Source of the DNA: Hyphomicrobiales bacterium
GTDB lineage: Bacteria; Pseudomonadota; Alphaproteobacteria; Rhizobiales; NORP267
Reading direction: 5' to 3'
Assembly (NCBI GenBank): GCA_021775875.1
Contig: JAJFHA010000025.1
Coordinates: 1-64,000 of the forward strand
DNA: 64,000 bases
Shown here: positions 35,383 to 44,635 of the stretch, piece after piece
How the letters are laid out: each line of letters begins with the position of its first letter
Position numbering within the stretch: the first letter of the stretch is position 1
Notes under the pieces: generated by a model
Seen by the model: the letters and a program-made list of their open reading frames with translations, nothing else
What the model was told of the DNA's origin: nothing
The model's database searches: none
Made by a program: the position numbers and the translations under genes

Positions 35383-36393
35383 TTACCGCACCTGCCATGT
35401 ATGTCCCTGGCTCAAAAGTTTTTTGAGACGGTCACTCACATCGGCCACCGGTCCGGGATTGACGCTGCCATGGGCTTCAAACACAGTCTTTTCTTTTGCA
35501 TAAAAAACGCCAATCGGGGTCGGCATGCCGGGTCCTTCGAGGTAGGCCAGCAGGTTGGCAGCGGTCAAACTGGTTTCATCATGGACCATAATATCGCCTT
35601 CGCTGATACCATTTTCACCGATTTCAACAGCCTTGAGAGAGAGGGTTGCCACATCAAATTGTAAACCGTGACTGCGCTCGGCGCCCCAGATCATCGGTTG
35701 GCCATGTTCAAGATGTAGCAGGTTTTCCAGCGCCGGCTTTTTATCCGTCAATTGATCGTAAATACCGTGATTGAAAACGATACAATCCTGCAGGATTTCC
35801 ACAAAGCCGGTGCCCTGGTGGGCGTGGGCGCGTTTCAGGGTCGGAATCAGGTGCTTTGCGTTTACATCAATGGAGCGGGCGAAAAATGTTGCCCCTGCAC
35901 CCAGCGCGAACCGGCCTGCATGAACCGGTTGGTCTAGCGAACCGTCAAGAGATGTTGGCGATCGGGTGCCTAAACGCGATGTGGGAGACATCTGGCCTTT
36001 GGTCAGGCCGTAAATTTCGTTGTTCAGCAGCAAATAAACCAGATTCATATTCCGGCGCAAAAGATGCAGCAAATGATTGCCGCCAATCGAGAGGGAATCG
36101 CCGTCGCCTGAAACCAGCCAGAGATCAACTTCCGGGTTGGCGATCTTGATGCCGGATGCAATTGCCGGTGCGCGGCCATGGATGGTGTGGAAGCCGTAGG
36201 TTTCCATATAATAGGGAAAGCGCGCGGCGCAGCCAATGCCTGAGACAAAGACTGTATTATCAGGGTCCGCTTCAAGCTCGGCGAGGGTGCGCTGCACGGC
36301 TTTCAGAATGGCGTAATCGCCACAACCGGGGCACCAGCGAACTTCCTGGTCTGTTGCGTAATGCTTGGCGGTGAGTTTTTCCGGCGCGTTCAT
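35383..36393 (-). CDS. korB: 2-oxoacid:ferredoxin oxidoreductase, beta subunit (KorB)
   Basis: The 336-residue subunit binds thiamine diphosphate (GDGDSLSIGGNHLLH to LNNEIYGLTKGQ) and a [4Fe-4S] cluster with cysteines in RWCPGCGDY, GIGCAARFP and LQDCIVFN. Together with KorA it oxidises a 2-oxo acid, most likely 2-oxoglutarate, to the CoA ester and CO2, reducing ferredoxin. Its start overlaps the korA stop by four bases. Its placement next to a ferredoxin-dependent reductase operon suggests low-potential electron supply, as KorAB does for benzoyl-CoA reductase in some bacteria. Confidence 0.93.
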   Translation of the reverse strand: MNAPEKLTAKHYATDQEVRWCPGCGDYAILKAVQRTLAELEADPDNTVFVSGIGCAARFPYYMETYGFHTIHGRAPAIASGIKIANPEVDLWLVSGDGDSLSIGGNHLLHLLRRNMNLVYLLLNNEIYGLTKGQMSPTSRLGTRSPTSLDGSLDQPVHAGRFALGAGATFFARSIDVNAKHLIPTLKRAHAHQGTGFVEILQDCIVFNHGIYDQLTDKKPALENLLHLEHGQPMIWGAERSHGLQFDVATLSLKAVEIGENGISEGDIMVHDETSLTAANLLAYLEGPGMPTPIGVFYAKEKTVFEAHGSVNPGPVADVSDRLKKLLSQGHTWQVR

Positions 36394-38270
36394 TGTCCGG
36401 CTCCTTCCAGTATTTCCTTGGCGGCGTCGACAATCTCAGCCACCTTGAACGGGCGGCCTGATACTTTGGCGAGGGATTTGAAATCGCCTTGATATTCCGC
36501 TCTCAAAAGAGTGGCGAGCTGGCCCATATTCATTTCAGGAACCAGAACATGCTCGAACCCGGCCAACAGCTCACCCAGATTTGCGGGCAGGGGCCAGATA
36601 TTCGATAATTGAATGTGGCTGGCATCAAGGCCGTCGTCGATCAGGGTTTCAACCGCCCGGCTGGTGGGGCCGTAAACAGATCCCCAAGCAACAATTGCGA
36701 GTTTTCCGGACAGGTTGCCCTGATCCACGGTCTGAGCCGGAATATCGTTTGCGATGCGGTTTATCTTTTCGGCCCGCAAATGGGTCATGTGATTGTGGTT
36801 GTCTGGATCGTAGGAAATTTCGCCAGTGATATTCTGGCGTTCGATACCGCCGATCCGGTGAATACCGCCGGGGATTCCGGGTGCGACCCATGGTCGGGCC
36901 AAGGTTGTTTCATCGCGCCGGTACGGAGCGAAATCATCCGGCAGGGCTTTATCGACAGGCGCAAATGCATACCCTTCCAGGTCCGGGATCGGCCAGGGTT
37001 CGGATGCGTTGGCCAAATAGCCGTCCATCAACAATATGACCGGGGTCATATATTTGATGGCGATACGTACCGCTTCGATCGCAGTATCGAAACAATGTCC
37101 GGGAGTGTTGGCTGACAGCACCACAACGGGGGTGTCGGAGTTGCGCCCCCAAACCGACTGATACAGATCAGATTGTTCGGTCTTGGTGGGCATGCCGGTG
37201 GACGGACCACCACGTTGGACATTGACGATGACGAGGGGAAGTTCTGTTGCTGCCGCAAGACCGATGGCTTCCGTCTTGAGGGCAATACCCGGTCCCGACG
37301 ATCCGGTAATTCCGACCTGACCGGCATAGGACGCACCGATCGCCGCGCAGGCGGCTGCGATCTCGTCTTCGGCCTGAAACGTGGTGATATTATATTCGGC
37401 ACCGAGCCTGGTCAGGATATGCAGAATGTTGGAAGCCGGGGTGATCGGATACGAACAATAGACCAGATTTCGCTCGGCGAAATTTGCGCCAGCCGTCAGG
37501 CCCCAGCAAAGGGACTCGATCCCCGTTACGCCGCGATAATCTCCGGGTGCGATTTTTGCGGCCGGTACGCGAAAAGGGTGAATATCCATCTCGGTGACTT
37601 CGCCGTAGGCAAAGCCTGCATCGAGTGCGGCGTTGTTGATCACCGCGATATCACCAAGCTTGCCGAACTTGGCCTTGATCCATTCAGCCGCCGGGGTCTT
37701 TTCCCGGTCAAACAGCCAGAGTACGAGGCCCAACGCCCACATATTTTTGGAGCGGATGCTGTCCTTGTTTGAAACATCGACATTCTCAAGCGACTTGATG
37801 GTTTTGAGCGTCAGCTCCGTCATTGGAATATTGATGACCCGGTATGCATTCAGGCTGTCGTCTTCAAGGGGGTTGGATTCGTACCCGGCCTTGGTGAGAT
37901 TGCGCTCCTGGAACGCGGTTTCGTCGGCGATGATCAGGCCGCCTTTTTGCAGATCAACCAGATTGACCTTGAGGGCAGCCGGGTTCATCACCACCAGCAC
38001 ATCGATCATGTCACCAGACGTTAGAATTTGCCGGGCGCCAAAATTTATCTGGAACGAAGATACGCCGAAGGTGGTTCCAACCGGCGCCCTGATTTCAGCC
38101 GGAAAATCCGGGAATGTTGCCAGATCGTTGCCCGCCAATGCGGTTGCGAGCGTAAATTGCCCACCGGTAATTTGCATGCCGTCGCCTGAATCTCCGGCAA
38201 ACCGGACAACGGCGGATTCCCGTGTTTCCCGGTCTATATGTCCTGGTGGGTTGGTACTTTCAATATTCAT
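36390..38270 (-). CDS. korA: 2-oxoacid:ferredoxin oxidoreductase, gamma-alpha fusion subunit (KorA)
   Basis: The gamma domain (about 20-210, with RFAGDSGDGMQITGGQ) is fused to the alpha domain (about 230-600) with SYPITPASNILH, FQAEDEIAA and VNVQRGGPSTGMPTKTEQSD, the CoA/TPP-binding features of the KorA family. The fused gamma-alpha plus separate beta layout is that of aerobic 2-oxoglutarate:ferredoxin oxidoreductases, different from the four-subunit oxalate oxidoreductase of acetogens. The ATG at 38270 is preceded by GGGAACAGG; a start at 38300 is possible. The 160 bases between korA and the DUF1185 gene are AT-rich and may hold a separate promoter. Confidence 0.92.
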   Translation of the reverse strand: MNIESTNPPGHIDRETRESAVVRFAGDSGDGMQITGGQFTLATALAGNDLATFPDFPAEIRAPVGTTFGVSSFQINFGARQILTSGDMIDVLVVMNPAALKVNLVDLQKGGLIIADETAFQERNLTKAGYESNPLEDDSLNAYRVINIPMTELTLKTIKSLENVDVSNKDSIRSKNMWALGLVLWLFDREKTPAAEWIKAKFGKLGDIAVINNAALDAGFAYGEVTEMDIHPFRVPAAKIAPGDYRGVTGIESLCWGLTAGANFAERNLVYCSYPITPASNILHILTRLGAEYNITTFQAEDEIAAACAAIGASYAGQVGITGSSGPGIALKTEAIGLAAATELPLVIVNVQRGGPSTGMPTKTEQSDLYQSVWGRNSDTPVVVLSANTPGHCFDTAIEAVRIAIKYMTPVILLMDGYLANASEPWPIPDLEGYAFAPVDKALPDDFAPYRRDETTLARPWVAPGIPGGIHRIGGIERQNITGEISYDPDNHNHMTHLRAEKINRIANDIPAQTVDQGNLSGKLAIVAWGSVYGPTSRAVETLIDDGLDASHIQLSNIWPLPANLGELLAGFEHVLVPEMNMGQLATLLRAEYQGDFKSLAKVSGRPFKVAEIVDAAKEILEGAGQ

Positions 38271-38430
38271 GGCCTGTTCCCAAATCGGATTGGTCTGCAT
38301 ATTTGCACGAGATATTTTAGGTGTAAATATTTATGATATATCGGCGTATTCGTTCTTTTTATGATGCTTTTTGTTCTTTCAGAATGGATAACTATCGGTC
38401 TTGGTGCGACTTTTCCAATACAAAATTGTG

Positions 38431-39015
38431 TTATCTGAGTCCGTCATTTTTGGATATCTCCGATACAGTCAACCCGCCAAGACGGGTATGCGGCCTTGGC
38501 CCTGTTGCCATCGCGAGAATGTAGCAAATTTCATCGGCCTTGGGGGCGTCTGAAATTCCAACTTCGATAGCGTCGAAATGGCTGCGCACATAGGCGGCAT
38601 TTATATGGTGCAGGGGGATATCGATTCTGGCACCCATGCCGCCGACCTTTTTGGTGGACGGGACGATGGCACGTGCTTCGCCGAGTAATTCACGCATAGC
38701 ATAGCCACCGGCAACGTGCCAGAGGGCACCGTGTTCCAGTTCGCCATTTTCTCCGACAATCGCGCCTTTGCCATAAGCTTCGACTTTCGAGATATCGCCA
38801 CCCGCGAGCGCTTCCACCAATCTGGATGATATGCGCAGGCCTTCGGGTTTCAGGGCTTCCATCATGGGCAAGAGGTCTTCTACATATTGCCCCGCATAGG
38901 GGTTGCGGATGATCATAGCTGCATAACCTTTGCGGACCGGGGTTTCCAGCTTCGGGCCGCCATCATGAAACGTGTCTTCGATATGCACGACGATTTTTCT
39001 GATTTCAATGTCCAT
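38431..39015 (-). CDS. DUF1185 (amino acid synthesis family) protein
   Basis: A 194-residue cytosolic protein of a family of unknown activity labelled amino acid synthesis. Visible conserved parts are VHIEDTFHDGG near the start, AAMIIRNPYAG and STKKVGGMGARIDIPLHH in the second half. The ATG at 39015 overlaps the UPF0280 stop (TGATG). It is the last gene of the eight-gene heterocycle operon. The family often travels with 6-hydroxynicotinate-reductase-like and UPF0280 genes, but its reaction is not known to me. Confidence 0.85.
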   Translation of the reverse strand: MDIEIRKIVVHIEDTFHDGGPKLETPVRKGYAAMIIRNPYAGQYVEDLLPMMEALKPEGLRISSRLVEALAGGDISKVEAYGKGAIVGENGELEHGALWHVAGGYAMRELLGEARAIVPSTKKVGGMGARIDIPLHHINAAYVRSHFDAIEVGISDAPKADEICYILAMATGPRPHTRLGGLTVSEISKNDGLR

Positions 39016-39929
39016 CAATTTGCTCCGGTATGAAAGGGCTCAAAAGCTATATAGTTAGCGACATTGCCGATGGTTCGCGTGGCTTCGGCGAGTTTTAAAT
39101 GTGCACCGATAATGCTGTTAATCTGATAAAAATTGGTCGCTAGGGCTGCGCCATTGTCCAGCGCGTCCGAAATTTGAGCGCTAGACAAATCCCCGATATT
39201 TGTCACGACCAGCAGGTCGTCAAGATCAGAATCCGGGTCAAGCTGATGGGCCGGGGTCCGGGAAATAAAATCAGAATTTATATTCACGTGATTGGCGATA
39301 ATTGTTGCTGCGGCGTCAGCGCTGGCGGCGTTCGCTGCCAATGCTGTTGCGGAATCGGCGATGCCGAGCGAAAATGAACGCCCATGCCTGCCCGACGTGG
39401 CGATGCCACCAATACCGGATGCGGCATCAATGTGAGCGTTTCCCTGGATCGCGGCGAATTCTGGTTCAGGGCGGTTGATGAGGCCAATAGTCAGCGTTTT
39501 CGCGTCTTCTACATGGACAGCGATATCGCCGCCATTGTTGACAAATGCGCGGGATAGCAAAGCGGCCTGGCGCATCTCATCCATGATCTCGTCGGCAACC
39601 GCGCCTGCCACCGCCGCCATCGGCGTGATAAAATGCTGATTTCCGAATGGTGCGATTGCGGCTTGCATGCGCCGGGCAACGGGGGACGAAAATTCCTGAG
39701 CCGGGTCGTATCTGCACCGCAATGTTTCCAGCTCCGACACCAATTCATCAAGAATGGTCGCAAACCTGGATTGTGCAGCCGCGAAGGCGGTAGATTGATG
39801 ATCCTTGTCGCCCCAGACGCCGATCACCAGATCAATCGGACCATGGTTGAGATGCAGTCGCAATGGCTCATCCGGCTGCGACCGGCTGGGCAGGATATCT
39901 GTGAGGAGGGTTGCGGTCGCCGATTGCAT
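39015..39929 (-). CDS. UPF0280 protein, ApbE-like fold; candidate flavin transferase
   Basis: The 304-residue protein belongs to UPF0280, a family grouped with the ApbE superfamily. The GIATSGRHGRSFSLGIADSA segment (about 176-195) and the following ASADAAAT parallel the ApbE metal/FAD region. ApbE enzymes attach FMN to serine or threonine of target proteins. The neighbour 6-hydroxynicotinate-reductase homologue belongs to a family whose characterised member (Eubacterium barkeri) carries covalent flavin, so a dedicated flavinylation role is a reasonable inference. Start two bases after the MarR stop. Confidence 0.82.
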   Translation of the reverse strand: MQSATATLLTDILPSRSQPDEPLRLHLNHGPIDLVIGVWGDKDHQSTAFAAAQSRFATILDELVSELETLRCRYDPAQEFSSPVARRMQAAIAPFGNQHFITPMAAVAGAVADEIMDEMRQAALLSRAFVNNGGDIAVHVEDAKTLTIGLINRPEPEFAAIQGNAHIDAASGIGGIATSGRHGRSFSLGIADSATALAANAASADAAATIIANHVNINSDFISRTPAHQLDPDSDLDDLLVVTNIGDLSSAQISDALDNGAALATNFYQINSIIGAHLKLAEATRTIGNVANYIAFEPFHTGAN

Positions 39930-39930
39930 A

Positions 39931-40386
39931 TCAGGTCAATTTTCCAAGCAGGGAGAGAAGCGTCTTCTGCTCATCAATCGTCAATGGAGCCAGGGTCTCT
40001 CTGGTAACCCGCGTTGCTGCGGTGCGCATACGGCTCGTCTGGTCGGCGCCATCAGGAGACAGACGCAGCAAAACCCGGCGAGCATCGTCGGGGTCAGTGC
40101 GCTGGGCGACAGAACCACGTTTCTTCAATCTGGAAATCACACCAAATGTCGTTGCTGGGTCCATGGCCGCCATCCGCCCCAAGCGATTTTGCGAAATTTC
40201 GCCGGCATCCTGTAACTTGATCATGGTTGTAAATTGGGTCGGGGTGACGTCAAATTCTTCCATCACGGATTCAAATATCGACGACGCACGCTGGTGAGCG
40301 CGGCGCAGAACGAAACCAATCTGTTGTTCCACCTGATACTCACCAGATAGCTGATCAGTCGGGGCTGTGGCTGTTTTTACGGTCAT
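39931..40386 (-). CDS. MarR family transcriptional regulator
   Basis: The 151-residue winged-helix protein has the MarR layout: dimerisation helices at both ends and the DNA-reading region ISQNRLGRMAAMDPATTFGVIS, then the wing RTDPDDARRVLLRLSPDG. Such regulators release DNA on binding aromatic acids. Being inside the heterocycle operon, with four bases overlapping the reductase gene, it probably controls its own operon; a palindrome upstream of hyuA (49418-49429) is the likely operator. Confidence 0.9.
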   Translation of the reverse strand: MTVKTATAPTDQLSGEYQVEQQIGFVLRRAHQRASSIFESVMEEFDVTPTQFTTMIKLQDAGEISQNRLGRMAAMDPATTFGVISRLKKRGSVAQRTDPDDARRVLLRLSPDGADQTSRMRTAATRVTRETLAPLTIDEQKTLLSLLGKLT

Positions 40387-41882
40387 CTGGTTTCTTTCAG
40401 CGGCCAGGGCGGATCGTCATTCATCAGCTCGATCCGGGCGTCGCCCGCAAATTCGCGGATAACGTCGTTGACCGCCACGATATCCTCTACATGGCCACCA
40501 TTGCGGCTGTAAACGTCTTCCGGAATTGTGAATTCAATCGGCGCGACAATGGCTGGAGTCGGGACATAGCCAAACGAATTATCCGGCATTTTCAACACAT
40601 CCACCATGATTGTGATGCCACCGCCGGGCCAGACATAAACCGGCGCACCGCCCATGGTCACCTTGCTGATCTGGTCAGATACCGAGCGGGTCAGGCTGAC
40701 CGGGTTTTTGGTAACACCTGCGCGCAATGACCCGCCAGCTCCTGCCATGAACAGGATTGTCGTCAGAGACGGTTCGCAATTCTCTCCGATCAGATCGATG
40801 GTGCGGCGTAAGTCTGCGGGCATCTCTGCGACCACGGGTTTCAAGTCTTCATCTAGAATACAATAGAGCGCGTCTTCGCCGGTGGTGCTGGTGAATAAAA
40901 GCCGCAAGCCCGGCCATGCCTTTTTCGGATCTATCGATTTCAAAAGCGTGAGGGGATCGGAAACGTCCGTGCCGCCCCATCCGGTGCCCGGTTCCGCAAC
41001 TTGAAAATAACGCCCGGCGGTGGATTTGCGCCCGATGATACGGATACCAGCTTCCGGCATATCAAGACATTTTCCGGCCTGATGTTCGGTCAACACACCT
41101 GTAATATGATCGTCTACAACAATCACTTCGTCCACATGGTCAAACCATTGCTGGGCAAAAATACCGATGGTTGCCGACCCGCAGCCGACGCGCATGCGCC
41201 GTTCTTCAACGCCGTTGACGATCGGGGCCTTGCCCGCCTGAATGGTCAGGTCAGATCCGTTTTCGATTGAAATATCAAGTGCGCCCTTGTTGCACAGCGT
41301 CAGCATCGCCTGGCAGGTAACGTTGCCTTCTTTCTTGGAGCCACCGGTTAAATGGCGAACGCCGCCGATGGAGAGCATTTGGGAACCATATTCGGCGGTG
41401 GTGACATGGCCGATTTCTTCGCCTTCGCACAGGATCGCAGCGCGTTCAGCGCCCAGATGCCGGTCAGTATCGATCTTCACTTTGACGCCGCAATAACTGA
41501 ATATGGCTTCGCTGACGACGGTTACGGTATCGACGCCGTTATGCTGGCTGCCCACAATAAAGGGTGCTGGTTTATAATCGGGATAGGTGGTTCCGGCCCC
41601 GACGCCGGATACAAAGGTGGTTTCCGGGCGCAGCATATCGCCGGACCAATCTTCCGAAGAACCTGCAAATTCCACCAGCTTGCCATTTTCATCTATCGCC
41701 TGAGACATCAGCAAAACGGGATCAGTGCGCACCAGCATACCGTCTTTGTTGGCATAACGGCTACATGCCCCGGCACGGTCCGGGCGGATGCGACAGAGAA
41801 CCGGGCAGGCGTCGCAGCGGATGATGCCTTCATTGCCTTCGCGGGCGCCGAATTTACTTGTCCTGTCAGATAAATTGGTCAT
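40383..41882 (-). CDS. 6-hydroxynicotinate reductase-like iron-sulfur flavoprotein
   Basis: The 499-residue protein is related to 6-hydroxynicotinate reductase of nicotinate-fermenting clostridia, which reduces the pyridone ring with ferredoxin electrons and holds FeS clusters and covalent flavin. An N-terminal cluster motif is visible: Cys23, Cys26, Cys30 and Cys40 (CDACPVLCR, then AGAC). Further conserved Cys lie at 131, 190, 197 and 234; near the last, CGSAT recalls, but does not exactly match, the SGAT flavinylation motif. Overlaps by four bases with both neighbours. The true substrate may be another N-heterocycle. Confidence 0.82.
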   Translation of the reverse strand: MTNLSDRTSKFGAREGNEGIIRCDACPVLCRIRPDRAGACSRYANKDGMLVRTDPVLLMSQAIDENGKLVEFAGSSEDWSGDMLRPETTFVSGVGAGTTYPDYKPAPFIVGSQHNGVDTVTVVSEAIFSYCGVKVKIDTDRHLGAERAAILCEGEEIGHVTTAEYGSQMLSIGGVRHLTGGSKKEGNVTCQAMLTLCNKGALDISIENGSDLTIQAGKAPIVNGVEERRMRVGCGSATIGIFAQQWFDHVDEVIVVDDHITGVLTEHQAGKCLDMPEAGIRIIGRKSTAGRYFQVAEPGTGWGGTDVSDPLTLLKSIDPKKAWPGLRLLFTSTTGEDALYCILDEDLKPVVAEMPADLRRTIDLIGENCEPSLTTILFMAGAGGSLRAGVTKNPVSLTRSVSDQISKVTMGGAPVYVWPGGGITIMVDVLKMPDNSFGYVPTPAIVAPIEFTIPEDVYSRNGGHVEDIVAVNDVIREFAGDARIELMNDDPPWPLKETR

Positions 41883-44635
41883 GAGCCGGGTGTCTCCTGC
41901 AAGGCTTGCCAGATGCGGTGGGGCAAGGCCGGGGCGCGGCGCACCACAATACCGGTGGCGTGCCGGATTGCGCCGAAAATGGCAGGGGGTGTGGGAACAA
42001 GCGCCGGTTCGCCAATGCCTTTGGCACCAAACGGCCCGTGATGTTCCGGGTCTTCGATCAGCTTGATATCGATTTGCGGCACGTCACCAAAGGTCGGGAT
42101 CAGATAATCGTGTAGATTTTCGGTTCTGCCGGGAATGAATTCTTCCATCAAGGCCATGCCGATGCCCTGAGCAATACCGCCTTTTATCTGACCTTCCACA
42201 AGTGTTGGGTTGATGGTGCGACCTACATCGTGAGCAGCGACAATGCGTTGCAGTTTCACAGTGCCGAAATCCAGATGCACATCGGCCAAACAAATTTGTG
42301 CCGCGAACCCGTAGGTTGCATAGGGAATGCCCTGGCCTTTTTTATCGAGCGGACTTGTCGGCGGATCAAAGGTGCCAAACCCTTCAAAGACGTTTCCGTT
42401 CTCATTTTGGTCGAGAGAGTCCAGTTCAATGACCCGGCGCACGTTGCCGTCGATAACGCGGATCGCCCCGGCTTCAATCGAGATTTCGGCATTTTTACCT
42501 GCATTGGACATGGCCAAAATCTTTGCGCGTAAATCTTCGCCCGCCAATTGCGCCGCCTTGCCGGATACAAAGGTTTGGCGGGACGCGGAAGTCTTGCCGG
42601 CATCAGGCGTCAAATCGGTATCACCGGTTACCTGTTCGATCTGGCTCACCGGCACCCCAAGGGCATCAGCGCATATTTGGCGCATGATCGTATAGGATCC
42701 CTGACCGATATCGACCGCGCCATTATAAAGAGTGATGGTGCCTTCGGGATCAATGGTCAGGCGCATGATGGATGGGTTGGAAAGAGAGGTGTTGCCGCAG
42801 CCGTACCACATACATCCAATCCCGACACCACGGCGGATGCGGCCGTCGGATTTGTTGAAGGTTTCAGCATCTTTCAGCATTGTCTGCCAATTTTCGCGCA
42901 GGGCATCAAGACATTGGTCCAGCCCGGCGCTGTGGGTCAAAACCTGCCCGGTGGCGGTTTTGTCGCCTGCCCGGATCGCGTTCAGGTGACGAATTTCCAG
43001 CCGGTCCATGGAAAGCTGCTCGGCCAGATCATCCATCAGGGTTTCGTTGGCGATGGCAGCTTGCGGCACGCCAAATCCGCGAAATGCGCCGGACGGGTTG
43101 GCGTTGGTGAGGACAGCAGCCGACCGGTTCAGGATATTCGGCACCAGATAAGGCCCGGTGGCGTGAACCGGCACCCGGCCGGCTACCGTTGGGCCCCAGG
43201 ATGCATAAGCGCCTGTATCAAATTGCCCATCGGATTCGTAATTTATCAGCCGCCCATTTTTATCAGCGCTGGCTTTCGCCCAGATTTTCGATGGATGACG
43301 CTTGGTACTGGCCGCCATGGATTCGATCCGGCTCAAAACGGTTCTTATCGGATGGTTCAGTTTCAAAGCGGCCACCGCCAGCATCGGCTGGACCAATACG
43401 TCGAGCTTGCCGCCAAACCCGCCGCCGCAGGCAGAGGGGATGATGCGCACTGCATCCGCATCGACCCCGAGCACATAAGCAACTTCGTCGCGGTCCATAT
43501 AAGGGGCTTGCGTGGACGCTGTGACAGCCACCCGGCCATTGCCTTCAGGAACAGCGAAGCCTGCTTCGGGTTCGATATAGGCATGTTCGACGAATCCGGT
43601 CTCAAAGCGACCTTCCGCGGTGGCGGCGATATCCGCGTCGCTGTCACCGATCCGGCCCTTTTCCACATAACCGCGGATCAAAACATTGTCCGGCCATTCC
43701 TCGTGAAGCGCCGGGGCGGATGGGTCAGTGCCACCATCGATACCGATGACGGGGGTGTCTTCGCGCCACGTGATCAGGCTCGCAACATCAGCAAATTCAA
43801 TCGCGTCGCGGGCACCAACCAAAGCGCAAACCGGTTCGCCGCGATGGCGCACATGGGCTTCGGCGAAAACCGGCTGGTGGCGCAAATTCGGGAAAATTCC
43901 ATAGCCGTTGCCGCCCGGAATATCGGCGGCTGTCAGCACAGTTTTGATGCCGGGATTGGTTTTCAGGAAAGCGTCTATATCAGAAATTTCAAAGCGGGCA
44001 CTTGGATAGGGGGAGCGGATGGCACGGAGCCAGAAGCTATTATCCGGCGCAACATCATCGCCGAATTTCTCGGTGCCTGATACCTTGGCGCGGCCATCGG
44101 TTCGCTCAACACGCGCACCAACGGCGTGGCCTGTGTCCGGGCATTCGCTGGCAAGATTGCCGTTGCCGCCAGCAAGCGCGGCGACCGCGTCGATGATTGG
44201 CTCATACCCGGTACAGCGGCACAAAACGCCGCCAAGGGCATCGGCAATTTCGGTTCGGTCGGGATTCTTGTTGCGGGTCAGCAAATCGGTTGCAGCCATC
44301 AACATGCCCGGCGTGCAAATGCCGCATTGGGCCGCGCCATGAGCGAGGAACGCGTCACGCAGTTTTTCCAATACAGGGTTATTTTTCTGCTCGACGGTTT
44401 CGATGTTTGCGCCATTGGCTTGCGCCGCTGCTACCAGACACGAGCAAACCTGGCCCCCGTCCAAGAGGATGGTGCAAGCGCCGCAATCGCCTGCGTCGCA
44501 GCCAACCTTGGTTCCGGTCAGGCCAAGATCATTCCGTAACAGGCTGGCAAGAGTATCGAAAGGATGCGCGCTTGTTTCAACCCTCTTGCCGTTCAGGGAA
44601 AACGCAACGGTGATTTTGCTGGGCTGTTCGTTCAT
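41879..44635 (-). CDS. Xanthine dehydrogenase-family molybdoenzyme, fused [2Fe-2S] and molybdopterin subunits
   Basis: The 918-residue protein starts with a [2Fe-2S] domain pair (about 8-160: GCDAGDCGAC, then CGICTPGM and CRCTGYEPI) and continues as the molybdopterin-binding subunit (about 170-910) with CGGGFGGK, NPSGAFRGFG and the catalytic glutamate in GAKGIGEPALVPTPPAI. Such enzymes hydroxylate N-heterocycles next to the ring nitrogen using water. Small and large subunits are usually separate; here they are one chain, while the FAD subunit is encoded upstream with a four-base overlap. Substrate unknown; a pyridine or similar ring carboxylate fits the neighbours. Confidence 0.92.
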   Translation of the reverse strand: MNEQPSKITVAFSLNGKRVETSAHPFDTLASLLRNDLGLTGTKVGCDAGDCGACTILLDGGQVCSCLVAAAQANGANIETVEQKNNPVLEKLRDAFLAHGAAQCGICTPGMLMAATDLLTRNKNPDRTEIADALGGVLCRCTGYEPIIDAVAALAGGNGNLASECPDTGHAVGARVERTDGRAKVSGTEKFGDDVAPDNSFWLRAIRSPYPSARFEISDIDAFLKTNPGIKTVLTAADIPGGNGYGIFPNLRHQPVFAEAHVRHRGEPVCALVGARDAIEFADVASLITWREDTPVIGIDGGTDPSAPALHEEWPDNVLIRGYVEKGRIGDSDADIAATAEGRFETGFVEHAYIEPEAGFAVPEGNGRVAVTASTQAPYMDRDEVAYVLGVDADAVRIIPSACGGGFGGKLDVLVQPMLAVAALKLNHPIRTVLSRIESMAASTKRHPSKIWAKASADKNGRLINYESDGQFDTGAYASWGPTVAGRVPVHATGPYLVPNILNRSAAVLTNANPSGAFRGFGVPQAAIANETLMDDLAEQLSMDRLEIRHLNAIRAGDKTATGQVLTHSAGLDQCLDALRENWQTMLKDAETFNKSDGRIRRGVGIGCMWYGCGNTSLSNPSIMRLTIDPEGTITLYNGAVDIGQGSYTIMRQICADALGVPVSQIEQVTGDTDLTPDAGKTSASRQTFVSGKAAQLAGEDLRAKILAMSNAGKNAEISIEAGAIRVIDGNVRRVIELDSLDQNENGNVFEGFGTFDPPTSPLDKKGQGIPYATYGFAAQICLADVHLDFGTVKLQRIVAAHDVGRTINPTLVEGQIKGGIAQGIGMALMEEFIPGRTENLHDYLIPTFGDVPQIDIKLIEDPEHHGPFGAKGIGEPALVPTPPAIFGAIRHATGIVVRRAPALPHRIWQALQETPGS

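Noticed and set aside
35383-38270. KorAB as an oxalate:ferredoxin oxidoreductase, given the oxalate island nearby
   Set aside because: The acetogen oxalate enzyme has a different subunit arrangement; this is the two-subunit gamma-alpha plus beta layout of 2-oxoglutarate enzymes, and a complete CoA-dependent oxalate route is already present.
38333-38524. Plus-strand 63-codon frame upstream of korA
   Set aside because: It overlaps the DUF1185 gene end in antisense and the AT-rich control region of korA; no family resemblance.
42548-44080. Plus-strand open frame of 510 codons
   Set aside because: It is antisense to the molybdopterin subunit gene, whose motifs are all on the minus strand; its composition is not protein-like.
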